NCBI GenBank assembly: GCA_021770845.1
Contig: JAETQF010000008.1
Location: forward strand, 1-64,000
Origin: Oscillospiraceae bacterium
Lineage (GTDB): Bacteria > Bacillota > Clostridia > Oscillospirales > Oscillospiraceae
DNA length: 64,000 nt
Reading direction: 5' to 3'
The notes beneath the pieces were generated by a model. That model was not told the origin of the DNA. It made no database searches and saw nothing but the letters and a program-made list of their open reading frames with translations. Shown here in pieces: positions 1 through 7,899 of this stretch (within the stretch, counting starts at the first letter, position 1; every line of letters starts with the position of its first letter). The position numbers and the translations under genes were made by a program.

Positions 1-410
1 AGCTTGGAGAAAAGCTGGTCGATCTCCGGGGCCTCGAAGCCGGTGAGGTCGAGGTTGAACTGTGCGTCCTGCAAATCCACCAGCAGGTCGGCGAGGAGCT
101 GCTCGTTCCATTCGCCGGAGATTTTGTTGAGCGCAATGTTCAGCGCCTTGACCTTGGCCTCGTCCTCGATGTGGAGGACAACGCACTGCGCCTCGGTGTA
201 GCCGAGGTCTTTCAAAACCGTCAATCGCTGGTGGCCCCCGATGACCGTCATGTCGTGGTTCACGATGATCGGCTCCACATAGCCGAACTCCTGGATGGAG
301 TTTTTGATTTTCTGGTACTCCTTGTCGCTGGGCTTGAGCGCCTTCCGGGGGTTGTAGGCGGTGGGGCGCAGTTGACCGAGCGGGAGTGTCTGCCATTGCA
401 TTTCACTCAT
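1..410 (-). CDS. ParB-like nuclease domain protein (3' end cut by window edge)
   Basis: The reading frame starts at an ATG at 410 behind AGGAGG and stays open to base 1, so the C-terminus is missing. The visible 136 residues form a ParB/Srx-like N-terminal domain: LGQLRPTAYNPRK near residue 9, then EFGYVEPIIVN and the GGHQRL box typical of the fold. In phages and integrative elements this domain usually precedes a DNA methyltransferase domain; whether one follows cannot be seen. The start overlaps the upstream stop by four bases (ATGA), so it is translationally coupled to the HTH/zinc-finger gene. The ParB-like fold is clear; the role in the phage is inferred. Confidence 0.8.
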   Translation of the reverse strand, partial: MSEMQWQTLPLGQLRPTAYNPRKALKPSDKEYQKIKNSIQEFGYVEPIIVNHDMTVIGGHQRLTVLKDLGYTEAQCVVLHIEDEAKVKALNIALNKISGEWNEQLLADLLVDLQDAQFNLDLTGFEAPEIDQLFSK

Positions 411-886
411 ACTGTTCCCTCCTGACGCAGCCGGGGAGAAACATACGGCTCCCGACCATCCTCCGCTCCCCAGAAGCGGTCGCGGATGTAGCACTCGTGG
501 CTGCAATATTTTCTGGTTTGGTTCCCGTAGGACTGGAAGGGCTGACCGCAGTAGGCGCAGGTGCCGTGGTAGGTGGCCTCGGCGCTCCGTTCGCTCTGCT
601 CCGGGTGAGCGGCCCACCAATGCCGTCTGCATTGGTCTGAGCAGAACCGCCGCCGCCTGCCGGTGCGCGGCTGCTCCAGCGGTCTGCCGCAGCTCGCACA
701 CACCAGGCCCTTCTCGATCTGCTCCTTCATGTTCATGGTGAACTCGGAGGCCAAGCCCTCCAGCCCGTGGCTCTTGCAGTAGTTGCGCACGATGTCGCGG
801 GAAAGCCCGGTGGCGGAGGCGATGGCTTTGTAGCCCGCGCCCCGCATCCGAAGCCCGCGAATCTGGCGTTCCTGGTATTCTGTCAT
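407..886 (-). CDS. HTH and double zinc-ribbon phage protein
   Basis: This 159-residue protein begins with a helix-turn-helix of the kind that reads TEYQERQIRGLRMRG then YKAIASATGLSRD, as in resolvase or sigma-like DNA-binding domains. Two zinc-knuckle motifs follow: CASCGRPL paired with FCSDQC around residues 63-86, and CAYCGQPF paired with YCSHEC around 110-132. Proteins of this shape recur in Firmicutes prophages beside HNH and terminase genes, but no defined function is established. It lies between the HNH gene and the ParB-like gene and was probably part of a late-early transcript. DNA binding is inferred from the motifs. Confidence 0.75.
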   Translation of the reverse strand: MTEYQERQIRGLRMRGAGYKAIASATGLSRDIVRNYCKSHGLEGLASEFTMNMKEQIEKGLVCASCGRPLEQPRTGRRRRFCSDQCRRHWWAAHPEQSERSAEATYHGTCAYCGQPFQSYGNQTRKYCSHECYIRDRFWGAEDGREPYVSPRLRQEGTV

Positions 887-1141
887 GGCTGTGCTATCCT
901 TTCTTGGGCGTGAAAAAGGCCGCTGGGGACGGTCAAAACTTCATCCCAAGCGGCGGACAAGGTGAACTTTTCCGCAAAACGGCGGTCTGCTCATTTTGCG
1001 AAATCCTATGGCGCGGCGGGGCTTTCCCCGCAGCGGCCCCGGCTCCGGGGGTGTCCCCCCTTGCCAATTCCGCGAAAATTCGCAAAAGACCCCGCGCCGG
1101 TCCCCATGGCCAAGGGCTGTAGAGATTTAGACCGCCCCTGG
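887..1141. other. Intergenic region inside the prophage operon
   Basis: This 255-base gap lies between the HNH gene and the HTH/zinc-finger gene. Short frames exist on both strands (for example 933-1196 minus and 904-1122 plus), but none has a ribosome binding site or recognisable protein features. I see nothing definite here; it may hold processing or packaging signals. Confidence 0.4.
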
Positions 1142-1501
1142 TCAGTACCGAAACTCCTGGTAGCGATCTTCCGTCATGGTCTTGTGGTCGTGGCATCGCT
1201 TACACAACGCCTGCCAGTTGTCGGTGTCCCAGAACAGTTCGGGGTCACCGCGGTGCGGAGTGATGTGGTCAACAACAGTGGCCTTGACCAGTCGGCTCTT
1301 CTCTTGACACCGAGCGCACAGCGGATGGGCGTGGAGGAACGCGGCGCGGGCCTTCTGCCAGCGGCATCCGTATCCCCGCTCGGTGGCGGTCTTGCGGTCC
1401 TGAGCGTGCTGCGGTCGATGCTCCTCGCAGTACATACTGCCGTAGGGGATCAGCCGACCGCAGCCTGGGTGCTTGCAGGGGATGTTCGGTCGGCGCGGCA
1501 T
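1142..1501 (-). CDS. HNH endonuclease
   Basis: The product is about 119 residues, the usual size for phage HNH nucleases encoded next to terminase genes. Cysteine pairs (CKHPGC, YCEEH) sit near the N-terminus. The HNH core is VVDHITPHRGD, then NWQALCKRCHDHKT at the C-terminal end, with CARCQ forming the partner zinc pair. I placed the start at the ATG at 1501 (MPRRPNIPC) because relatives usually begin this way, although no strong ribosome binding site precedes it. A good AAAGGAG site lies further up, before a 10-codon frame whose TGA ends just before this ATG, so coupling is possible. Known relatives assist DNA packaging. Confidence 0.85.
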   Translation of the reverse strand: MPRRPNIPCKHPGCGRLIPYGSMYCEEHRPQHAQDRKTATERGYGCRWQKARAAFLHAHPLCARCQEKSRLVKATVVDHITPHRGDPELFWDTDNWQALCKRCHDHKTMTEDRYQEFRY

Positions 1502-1689
1502 GGTCAGCCACCACCGCCTGTGTTCAGTCTTTTCATGAAACACACTCTCCTTTCCTATGTACGGGCGCGGGGAAAGGATAGAAGCCGCGTCCGGCAAAGA
1601 AAAAGGACCCAAGAGGCAGTCGCCTCCGGGTCCGTACAGTCTTTGCAATTTTAATCATAGCACAGGAGAAATGAAAAGTCAGTATGCAC

Positions 1690-2049
1690 TTAGTATGCGA
1701 TTGCACCGATCTGGATTTCCAGAGCCTCGGTCACCTTTGCCATAATGCCGTGGTCCTTGATGTGGCCCCGCCGCTCCACCAGCTTACATTTGTCGATGGC
1801 GGTCACCTGCTCTGCCAGGGCCACGCTGGGCTGGGTGAGGCCATGCCGCTTGGAGCATGGGATCAGCACATGGGTGGGCAGCGACCGCTTTTTCCGAATC
1901 TGGCCGGTCAGCGGCACTACGGTCACCACCGGGGAGTGGACGTTCGCCACATCGTTGCTCACCACCAAAACCGGGCGCACACCACACTGCAAGGAGCTGC
2001 TGGTGTCGCATCCGCAGTTCACAAAGTAGATGTCTCCTCGTTTACACAT
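1690..2049 (-). CDS. PemK/MazF-like endoribonuclease, solitary
   Basis: The 119-residue product has the MazF/PemK fold signature: KRGDIYFVN at the N-terminus, the GVRPVLVVSND box, VTVVPLTG, and the LAEQVTAID segment. In characterised relatives this fold cleaves mRNA at short specific sequences. The ATG at 2049 sits behind AGGAGG. No MazE-like antitoxin gene is adjacent: the upstream neighbour, 13 bases away, is the sigma-like gene. In this phage setting it may act as an accessory or host-takeover nuclease, or be neutralised from elsewhere. The family call is firm; the biological role is inference. Confidence 0.85.
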   Translation of the reverse strand: MCKRGDIYFVNCGCDTSSSLQCGVRPVLVVSNDVANVHSPVVTVVPLTGQIRKKRSLPTHVLIPCSKRHGLTQPSVALAEQVTAIDKCKLVERRGHIKDHGIMAKVTEALEIQIGAIAY

Positions 2050-2062
2050 TTTCTGCCGCCTC

Positions 2063-2554
2063 CTATCGCAGTATGTACTCCGCCATCTCCTTATCGTGGG
2101 TGGCGTAGAGTGAATCCAACTCGCAGATGGCCCTTTTCCGATATTTCCCGATGGTGGCCCGACACACATGGTGCTTTGCCTCCACAGCGTCCCAGGTGAG
2201 CCGCTCCACGGTCAAATCCCACATCAGCGGGGCCAGCTCCGGCGAGATGGCCCGGATAGCCGAATGGAAAAAGTCGATCTCCTCCTCCAAGGCCAGCAGC
2301 TTGACGGTCAGGTGGTCGATCCAATCCCGGTTGATGCGGTGGACCCGGTCACGGTAGCTCTCGCTGATGGTGGCGGTCTTATCCGAGATGTTGCTGGTCT
2401 GCACCCGCTCACCCTGCGGGGAGGAGAAGTTCATCGAGTCGATGACCTCCTCCTCGGTGACCCCTTGGAAATTGGCAAGCTGGTGCCGGAGGCAATCCCG
2501 CTCCATGACCATTCCGGGGTAATCTTTAATGATCCTTTCCACTCGTTCACTCAT
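2063..2554 (-). CDS. Phage sigma-factor-like protein (DUF1492/ArpU type)
   Basis: This 163-residue protein is mostly helical. Its C-terminal segment, VERLTWDAVEAKHHVCRATIGKYRKRAI, fits a region 4-like helix-turn-helix. Proteins of this type sit at the end of the replication module in many Firmicutes siphophages and are thought to switch on late or terminase gene expression. The ATG overlaps the stop of the SNF2 helicase gene by four bases (ATGA). The N-terminal half has a DYPGMVMERDCLRHQL coiled segment. The exact family name is uncertain; a DNA-binding late regulator is the best reading. Confidence 0.7.
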   Translation of the reverse strand: MSERVERIIKDYPGMVMERDCLRHQLANFQGVTEEEVIDSMNFSSPQGERVQTSNISDKTATISESYRDRVHRINRDWIDHLTVKLLALEEEIDFFHSAIRAISPELAPLMWDLTVERLTWDAVEAKHHVCRATIGKYRKRAICELDSLYATHDKEMAEYILR

Positions 2555-3897
2555 GTGACACCTCCGATCCGGGCCTTCACCGCTGCGATCAGCGCGGTCT
2601 GGCTCATATCCTTCTGCTCCAGCGCCCTCACGATGTCCTCGTCATGGGTCCCGGCGGTCACGAGGTGCTGGACAACGACCGTGTGTTTCTGGCCCTGCCT
2701 CCAGAGCCGAGCGTTTAACTGCTGGTAAAGCTCCAGCGACCAGGTGAGGCCGAACCACACGATGGAGGAGCCGCCATCCTGCAAATTCAGCCCATGCCCA
2801 GCAGAGGCGGGATGGATCAGAGCCACCGGGATTTTTCCAGCATTCCAATCGGCGATGTCCTCCGGCCTGTCGATGGTGCGGACATCGAACCGCTGGCGGA
2901 TGCGCTCCAGATCGTGCTTGAACCAGTAGGCCACCAGGAGCGGCTTGCCGTTCGCCGCCTCGATGATGTCCTCCAGCGCATCCAGCTTTCGGTCGTGGAT
3001 ATGGTGGACTTGGCGGTTGTCGCCGTAGACCGCGCCGTTCGCCATCTGCACCAGCTTGCCGGAGAGAGATGCGGCGTTCACAGCATCCAGGTCGCCGTCC
3101 TTCAGATGGAGGACCATGTCCCGCTCGAAATCCTCGTAGAGTTTCCGCTCCTTGGCGCTCATCTTCACCTCCACCTGGGTGCTGACCAGTTCCGGCATAT
3201 CGAGGAAGTCAGCGGCCTTCATGGAAATGCAGATGTCGGAGATCAGCTCGTAGATCTTCTCCTCCGCGCCCTCCTTAGGCTTGTAGCTGTAGATGACCTC
3301 CCGGCTGCGCTTGTCCGGCAGGAAGAACCGCTCCCGGTATCCGCCTACGAACCGCCCCAACCGCTGGCCCATGTCCAGCAGATACATCTGGGGCCACAGG
3401 TCGAGGAGGCCGTTGGGCTGCGGGGTCCCGGTCAGGCCGATGACCCGGCTGATCCGGGGCCGCACCCGCTTCAGCGCCCGGAACCGCTGTGCCTTGCTGC
3501 TCTTGAAGGAGGACAGCTCATCAATGACCAGTGTGTCGAAATCCCAGTGGTAGTTGTCCACCAGCCAAGCGACATTCTCCCGATTGATGATGTAAATCTT
3601 GGCCCTGCGCTGGAGGGCGGCGCGGCGCTCCTTCTCGCTGCCGAGGACCAGCGACCAGGTGAGGCCGTTCAGATGCTCCCACTTCGCCAGCTCCGCGGGC
3701 CAGGTGTTCTCCGCCACACGCTTCGGGGCCACCACCAGCACCTTGCCCACATCGAAGCTGTCCAGGAGCAGCGACCAGAGGGCGGTCAGCGTGATGACGC
3801 TCTTGCCCAGACCCATGTCCAGGATCAGGCCGCAGGCCGGATGCTCCAGCACGAAGTTGGTAGCGAAGGACTGGTATTCATGCGGTTTGTACTTCAT
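2551..3897 (-). CDS. SNF2/DEAD-family phage helicase
   Basis: The product is about 448 residues and has both RecA-like lobes of a superfamily 2 helicase. Motif I is GLGKSVITLTAL near residue 35, motif Ia is VVAPKRVAENTW, and motif II is the variant LVIDELSSFKS in place of DEAH. Motif III is GLTGTPQPN, and the C-terminal lobe has the QLNARLWRQGQ arginine-finger motif VI. I chose the ATG at 3897 (MKYKPHEYQ) with GGAG nine bases upstream; a TTG at 3912 is possible. It overlaps the VRR-NUC gene by 20 bases. In this phage module it is expected to remodel DNA during replication. Confidence 0.9.
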   Translation of the reverse strand: MKYKPHEYQSFATNFVLEHPACGLILDMGLGKSVITLTALWSLLLDSFDVGKVLVVAPKRVAENTWPAELAKWEHLNGLTWSLVLGSEKERRAALQRRAKIYIINRENVAWLVDNYHWDFDTLVIDELSSFKSSKAQRFRALKRVRPRISRVIGLTGTPQPNGLLDLWPQMYLLDMGQRLGRFVGGYRERFFLPDKRSREVIYSYKPKEGAEEKIYELISDICISMKAADFLDMPELVSTQVEVKMSAKERKLYEDFERDMVLHLKDGDLDAVNAASLSGKLVQMANGAVYGDNRQVHHIHDRKLDALEDIIEAANGKPLLVAYWFKHDLERIRQRFDVRTIDRPEDIADWNAGKIPVALIHPASAGHGLNLQDGGSSIVWFGLTWSLELYQQLNARLWRQGQKHTVVVQHLVTAGTHDEDIVRALEQKDMSQTALIAAVKARIGGVT

Positions 3898-4159
3898 CCA
3901 AAATCTCTCCAATCTGCTCTTTGCTGTCCAGGACGAACACCCGGAACCCCAGAGCGGTAAGCTGTTCGATGCGTCTGCGCTGGAGGGGCCTGGGCTTTTT
4001 CCCCGGAGCCTTCACCTCCACAAAGGCCAATTTGCCACCGGGGAGGAGTAGGAGGCGGTCCGGCACCCCATCCAAACCGGGTGACACGAATTTGGGTGCG
4101 AACCCCCCACGCTTAATTGCCTCGGTGACGAGCCTGCGCTCTATGGCACTTTCCCTCAT
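3878..4159 (-). CDS. VRR-NUC domain nuclease
   Basis: This 93-residue protein is a minimal VRR-NUC domain of the PD-(D/E)XK nuclease superfamily. The visible active-site elements are the early glutamate in ESAIERRL, the aspartate in GVPDRLLLLPGG, and the FVEVKAPG strand giving E-x-K. Stand-alone VRR-NUC proteins in phages are structure-specific nucleases that likely resolve replication or recombination intermediates. The start is the ATG at 4159; the frame extends further upstream without a ribosome binding site. Its 3' end overlaps the start of the SNF2 helicase gene, so the two are probably made together. Confidence 0.9.
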   Translation of the reverse strand: MRESAIERRLVTEAIKRGGFAPKFVSPGLDGVPDRLLLLPGGKLAFVEVKAPGKKPRPLQRRRIEQLTALGFRVFVLDSKEQIGEILDEVQTA

Positions 4160-4160
4160 T

Positions 4161-4345
4161 GTTTCTGGCCCCCTGTTTCTGACTGTGTTTCTAAGCCCCA
4201 AAACCCCTATACGCGCATATAGGCGTGTTTCTGCTATTTCTTTTTATTTATTTCATTACTCCATAAAGAAAGGTAGAAACACAGAAACAAAGAGCCAGAA
4301 ACCCTTGCAAACAGTGACTTTCTCCCTGTTCCTGTGTTTGTTTCT
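4161..4345. repeat. Cluster of GTTTCT/AGAAAC repeats between phage replication genes
   Basis: The hexamer GTTTCT or its complement occurs eight times in 185 bases: 4161, 4175, 4187, 4227 and 4340 in one orientation, 4275, 4283 and 4297 in the other. The decamer at 4272-4281 is an exact inverted copy of 4339-4348. The spacer lies between the VapE-type primase-helicase gene and the VRR-NUC gene. Such clustering could mark an origin, a regulator site or an RNA structure. The repeats are plain in the sequence; their role is unknown. Confidence 0.5.
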
Positions 4346-4376
4346 ACCGTCAAACTGGAAACGCTGGAAACAGCGG

Positions 4377-6740
4377 CTACCCCCGCACGAAGGTTTTCTG
4401 CGTTCCGTACAGCGGGAACCGGGTCTTGCCGAACTTGTTCTCGGTGGTTATCACCCAGCCGCCAATCTTCTGGAGAATGCCCTCGATCTCGTAGGAGTCC
4501 GTCCGCTTGATGTTCTCCCGCTCCTTGCCGAAGCACTCACACCAAATCTCCATGCAGCACACCCGCTCCCGGCGAACGGCGCCGGTGGCCGCAGATCCGG
4601 AGAACTCCCCGCCGCCCAGGTAGCTCCGCCGCTGGTAGAGGTCCATGCTGAACCAATTATCCGGGAGCAGCCGCTCCAGATACTGCTCCACCAGCCCTTC
4701 GCGGTCATCTGCCTCCATAGCCTCCTGCTGGGCCTGGTACGCTTCCTCGGCGGTGCTGCCCTTCAGATACAGTTCCTCCCCGGCCCGGTACCGCTCCAGA
4801 GCCTCGGCCCACACCTGGTCAACCTCCGTCAGCTCCCACGGGTGCATGGCCCCGGTGCCGGTGACATTGACGGGCCAGAACCGCCGGTTGCCGGTCACAT
4901 CCCGGAGGAAGCCCCGGTCGGCATTGCTGGAGCCTACGATGATATTGGTGCGCGGATGGCTCTCCACCACGGTGCCGTATGCCTGCCGGAACTTATCATC
5001 CGAGCGGCTGAGAAAGGACTTGACCGTTTCCACATCCACCTTCTTGATGCCGTTCATTTCGGCGATCTCCAGAATCCAATAGCCCTGGAGCTTCTCGGCG
5101 GCGGTCTTGTCCCGCATATCCGCGATGGAGAGGGAGTCGGAGAACCACTCCCGGCCCAGCAGGGCGTAGAAAGTGGATTTGCCCATTCCCTGGGGTCCGT
5201 TGAGGACGAGCATGGAATCGAACTTGATCCCCGGCTCATAAATCCTCGCTACCGCAGCGCACAGGGTCTTCCGGGTCACCGCCCGGACATAGGGCGTGTC
5301 ATCCGCGCCCATGTAGTCCACCAGCAGGGTGTCCAGCCGCTCGGTCCCGTCCCATGTCAGGCCGTTCAGATACTCCTTCACCGGGTGGTAGAGCCGCTCG
5401 GCGGATACCACCGCCAGCAGAGCGTCCTTGAACTTGGTGGGCGACCAGACGCCATAGACCCGTTCGAAGTACAGTTTGGCGTTGGCGAGGTCGGCATCGT
5501 TCCAGCCGGGGCGCACCTGTTTCCAGGGCAGCGGCCCGATCACGTCCACCATGCCCTTGAACTCGTTGTAGACGATGTTCTGGAGGTTGGGGTCGTTGCG
5601 GACGATGGCGGCGATGTTGGTGAGGGTGTCCTTCACCCGGCCCTGCTTGTCCAGTTCCAGTTCCGTCTGCCAGTCCTCTCCGGTGGCGGTAGAGAACTCG
5701 GACTCTGCCAGCGCCTGCCGCTCCTTGGCAAGCTGGAGCTTGACCTGGGTGTCCTGCACCGCGAAATCCTGCATGGCCTGGAAGGAGGGCAGCTTGGAAG
5801 GCGGCGCGTCCGGGTCGGCCTTGCCGTCCAGCGCACCGAACTTGTGCAGCCGCACCACGTCAAAAGCATTCAGCAGCTTGCCGCAGGCCGGATCGGTGGC
5901 GTGGTGGCTGTAGGCAAAGCAGTCATCGTAAATGACCACACCGGCATGGGAGTCGGCGGGGATGTAGTCGTAGCGGCCCGGCATGGAGCTGTGCTTATAG
6001 ACATCCGGGATGAAGGTGTCGATGGCGGCGGTGATGGAGTAGGCGCGGCAGAAGGCCCCGACCATCCCCGCCTTGGTCAGCGGGTCGGCCTGCTTCTTGA
6101 TCTCCTGCTGCACGATGGTCTGCTGGCGGCGGGAAACAGGCCACTCCGCCGTGTTGTGCCAGTCGGTGTACTTCGCCAGGATGGTATCCGGGTCGAGCAG
6201 ATCGCCATCGATCTCCTTGGCAGCGAACTCGCCGTCCGAGGAGGTGGAGGGCCAGTACATCAAACGGCTCGGTTCGTAGGTGGTGTCATCGAACTGTTCG
6301 ATGCCGATCTCCTCCGCCACCTTCCGGGCCACCGCCATGTACTCGTCCGGGCCGACCTCGCGGGAGAGGGGGATGATGAGCCGGAGCCGCGGGGCCTCCG
6401 GGGTGTGTTTGTGGGTGGAGTAGAAGTAGCAGTGGAAAGAGAAGAACATCTCCACCTGCTCGATGACCTCCGGGGAGGCGTAGTCCATGTCCAGGGATAG
6501 GGCCGAGCGGGTCAGCACACAGTCCTTCTTCCGGCGACCGCCCTTCAGCGTACCGAGGACGAAGCCGCCGATGTCCTTGATGGCATCCTGCTGGGCCTTG
6601 GGCATCTTCTTGAACTCCGCCACCGTCTCGGCGGTCACCTTGGTCTGGAAGATGCGGTCGCGGAACTCGTCCAGTTCCATCTCCGTCAGACGCCATTTTT
6701 TGTCCATTCGGCTGTTGCCGATAGATACCTTGATTTTCAT
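4377..6740 (-). CDS. VapE-type primase-helicase
   Basis: This 787-residue protein has two parts. The N-terminal 250 residues resemble an archaeo-eukaryotic primase: SLDMDYASP supplies a D-x-D-type acidic motif, followed by HTPEAPRLRLIIPLSREV. The C-terminal part is a virulence-associated E (VapE) P-loop NTPase with Walker A GPQGMGKST near residue 516, a WILEIAEMNG Walker B region and the IIVGSSNADRGFLRD sensor region, followed by NRRFWPV. Phage proteins of this architecture prime and unwind DNA. The start has GGGGAGG eight bases upstream, and the ATG overlaps the preceding stop by four bases. It is the core replication initiator candidate of the module. Confidence 0.92.
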   Translation of the reverse strand: MKIKVSIGNSRMDKKWRLTEMELDEFRDRIFQTKVTAETVAEFKKMPKAQQDAIKDIGGFVLGTLKGGRRKKDCVLTRSALSLDMDYASPEVIEQVEMFFSFHCYFYSTHKHTPEAPRLRLIIPLSREVGPDEYMAVARKVAEEIGIEQFDDTTYEPSRLMYWPSTSSDGEFAAKEIDGDLLDPDTILAKYTDWHNTAEWPVSRRQQTIVQQEIKKQADPLTKAGMVGAFCRAYSITAAIDTFIPDVYKHSSMPGRYDYIPADSHAGVVIYDDCFAYSHHATDPACGKLLNAFDVVRLHKFGALDGKADPDAPPSKLPSFQAMQDFAVQDTQVKLQLAKERQALAESEFSTATGEDWQTELELDKQGRVKDTLTNIAAIVRNDPNLQNIVYNEFKGMVDVIGPLPWKQVRPGWNDADLANAKLYFERVYGVWSPTKFKDALLAVVSAERLYHPVKEYLNGLTWDGTERLDTLLVDYMGADDTPYVRAVTRKTLCAAVARIYEPGIKFDSMLVLNGPQGMGKSTFYALLGREWFSDSLSIADMRDKTAAEKLQGYWILEIAEMNGIKKVDVETVKSFLSRSDDKFRQAYGTVVESHPRTNIIVGSSNADRGFLRDVTGNRRFWPVNVTGTGAMHPWELTEVDQVWAEALERYRAGEELYLKGSTAEEAYQAQQEAMEADDREGLVEQYLERLLPDNWFSMDLYQRRSYLGGGEFSGSAATGAVRRERVCCMEIWCECFGKERENIKRTDSYEIEGILQKIGGWVITTENKFGKTRFPLYGTQKTFVRG

Positions 6741-7132
6741 TTCTGCCTCCCCGCTGTCAGGTCACGGATGTTCCGAGTGAGCTGTGTGTGCTGCCGGGTC
6801 AGAGCCTTGAACCGCCGAAGCCGTTCCTGGTATTCCTTCGGGTCACACGGCAGCTCGTCCAGGGACCCTTCCAAACTCATGGCCTCCGCCATGCAGGACT
6901 TGGCTTTGCGGACCAGCGCCACCAGCAGCTCCTTTTGCTGGGCCTCGGAGCAGTTATCCCGGACGAGCCGGAACAGCTTCTTCGCCTTGGTGTTCGTGCA
7001 AGGGAAAAAGGTCTCCACGTTGACCTCGATGTAACCGTTGGGGTGGTCCACCCGGAAAGTTTCGATGTTGCGGATAGCCTCGTATGCGGTGGGGTCTGCG
7101 TACCCCTCCGAGTTGTATCTGCTGATACTCAT
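6737..7132 (-). CDS. Conserved-position phage protein of unknown function
   Basis: The 131-residue product is charged and probably helical in its second half (QKELLVALVRKAKSCM, then EYQERLRRFKALTRQH). No catalytic motif or known fold is apparent. The N-terminal portion has a possible beta segment, NGYIEVNVETFFPCTNTKAKK. It is tightly packed between the antirepressor and primase-helicase genes, overlapping the latter by four bases, so it is surely translated with the replication genes. Function is unknown. Confidence 0.75.
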   Translation of the reverse strand: MSISRYNSEGYADPTAYEAIRNIETFRVDHPNGYIEVNVETFFPCTNTKAKKLFRLVRDNCSEAQQKELLVALVRKAKSCMAEAMSLEGSLDELPCDPKEYQERLRRFKALTRQHTQLTRNIRDLTAGRQK

Positions 7133-7134
7133 AG

Positions 7135-7887
7135 TCAGGCCCCTTTCTCGATCAGCGGCAGGATGCCGTCCTCTTTCATAAAACCGTAGATGAACAGACG
7201 GCCTTTCTGCGTCCAGTAGGTATGCACTTTGGTGTGCGGCTCCCCATCGGTGCCGGAGTAGCTATGGGTCTTGGTGCTGGTGTAGCCCTTTTCGGCGTAC
7301 TTCTGGTAAAGGAGCCAGATGTCGCCCTGCTTGAACTGAACACCCTTTTCGTGGAGCCAGCGGTTCATCCAGACCGCCGACTTGCCGTAGTCCTTGGCGA
7401 TGGCGGAGGTGGAGATGAGGTCCTTGCAGTTCAGCACCAGGTCGTAGTAGCTGGCCTTGGGCTGCAGCTCCGCGATCTGCTGGCTCTGGACAGCGATGGT
7501 GCCGGTCAGCTCGGCGTTATGCCGGGTCAGCAGGGCCAGACGGTCATTGGCAAACTGCAAGGCCCGCGCCATAATCGCGTCCGGGCTGTTCCATGCCGCC
7601 TCCACCTGGAGGAAATACTGCCGCACCTGCTTACCGATGTCGGTGCGCTGGATCATGCACAGCTCCTTCGCCATGTTGATGGTGAGCTGGTGGTCGGTGC
7701 TGGGTCTGCCGCCGGTACTTTCGCTCAAAATTGCGCTAAAGTCCACTCCTTCGGCAAAACCGTACTCGCACATCCGGGGAAACCAGTCTTTGTATGCGGT
7801 CCTGATCTGCAAAGCCCGGTGCAATTCCCGACCGCTGACAGTGGGGCGGTCGCCGCCGCTGTAGTTGATTTTTACAAGTTCATTCAT
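7135..7887 (-). CDS. Phage antirepressor with AntA and KilAC domains
   Basis: The 250-residue protein has an N-terminal AntA/AntB-type domain: VSGRELHRALQIRTAYKDWF, then VDFSAILSESTGGRPSTDH and INMAKELCMIQRT. A coiled linker follows (LQFANDRLALLTRHNAELTG, QQIAELQPKA). The C-terminal KilAC domain includes KDLISTSAIAKDYGKSAVWM and ends in an HTKVHTYWTQKGRLFIYGFM strand pair. Such proteins bind and inactivate phage repressors or act as DNA-binding regulators. It sits just downstream of the DNA polymerase gene, 12 bases away. The likely target would be the XRE repressor at 16480-16788, but that is inference. Confidence 0.9.
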   Translation of the reverse strand: MNELVKINYSGGDRPTVSGRELHRALQIRTAYKDWFPRMCEYGFAEGVDFSAILSESTGGRPSTDHQLTINMAKELCMIQRTDIGKQVRQYFLQVEAAWNSPDAIMARALQFANDRLALLTRHNAELTGTIAVQSQQIAELQPKASYYDLVLNCKDLISTSAIAKDYGKSAVWMNRWLHEKGVQFKQGDIWLLYQKYAEKGYTSTKTHSYSGTDGEPHTKVHTYWTQKGRLFIYGFMKEDGILPLIEKGA

Positions 7888-7899
7888 AACGAAAATACC

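Noticed and set aside
933-1196. A possible 87-residue minus-strand protein between the HNH and HTH genes
   Set aside because: No ribosome binding site or domain is evident, and it overlaps the HNH coding end in another frame.
3921-6500. An 859-codon plus-strand frame over the VapE-type gene
   Set aside because: It is antisense to a protein with clear primase and helicase motifs and shows no recognisable domain.
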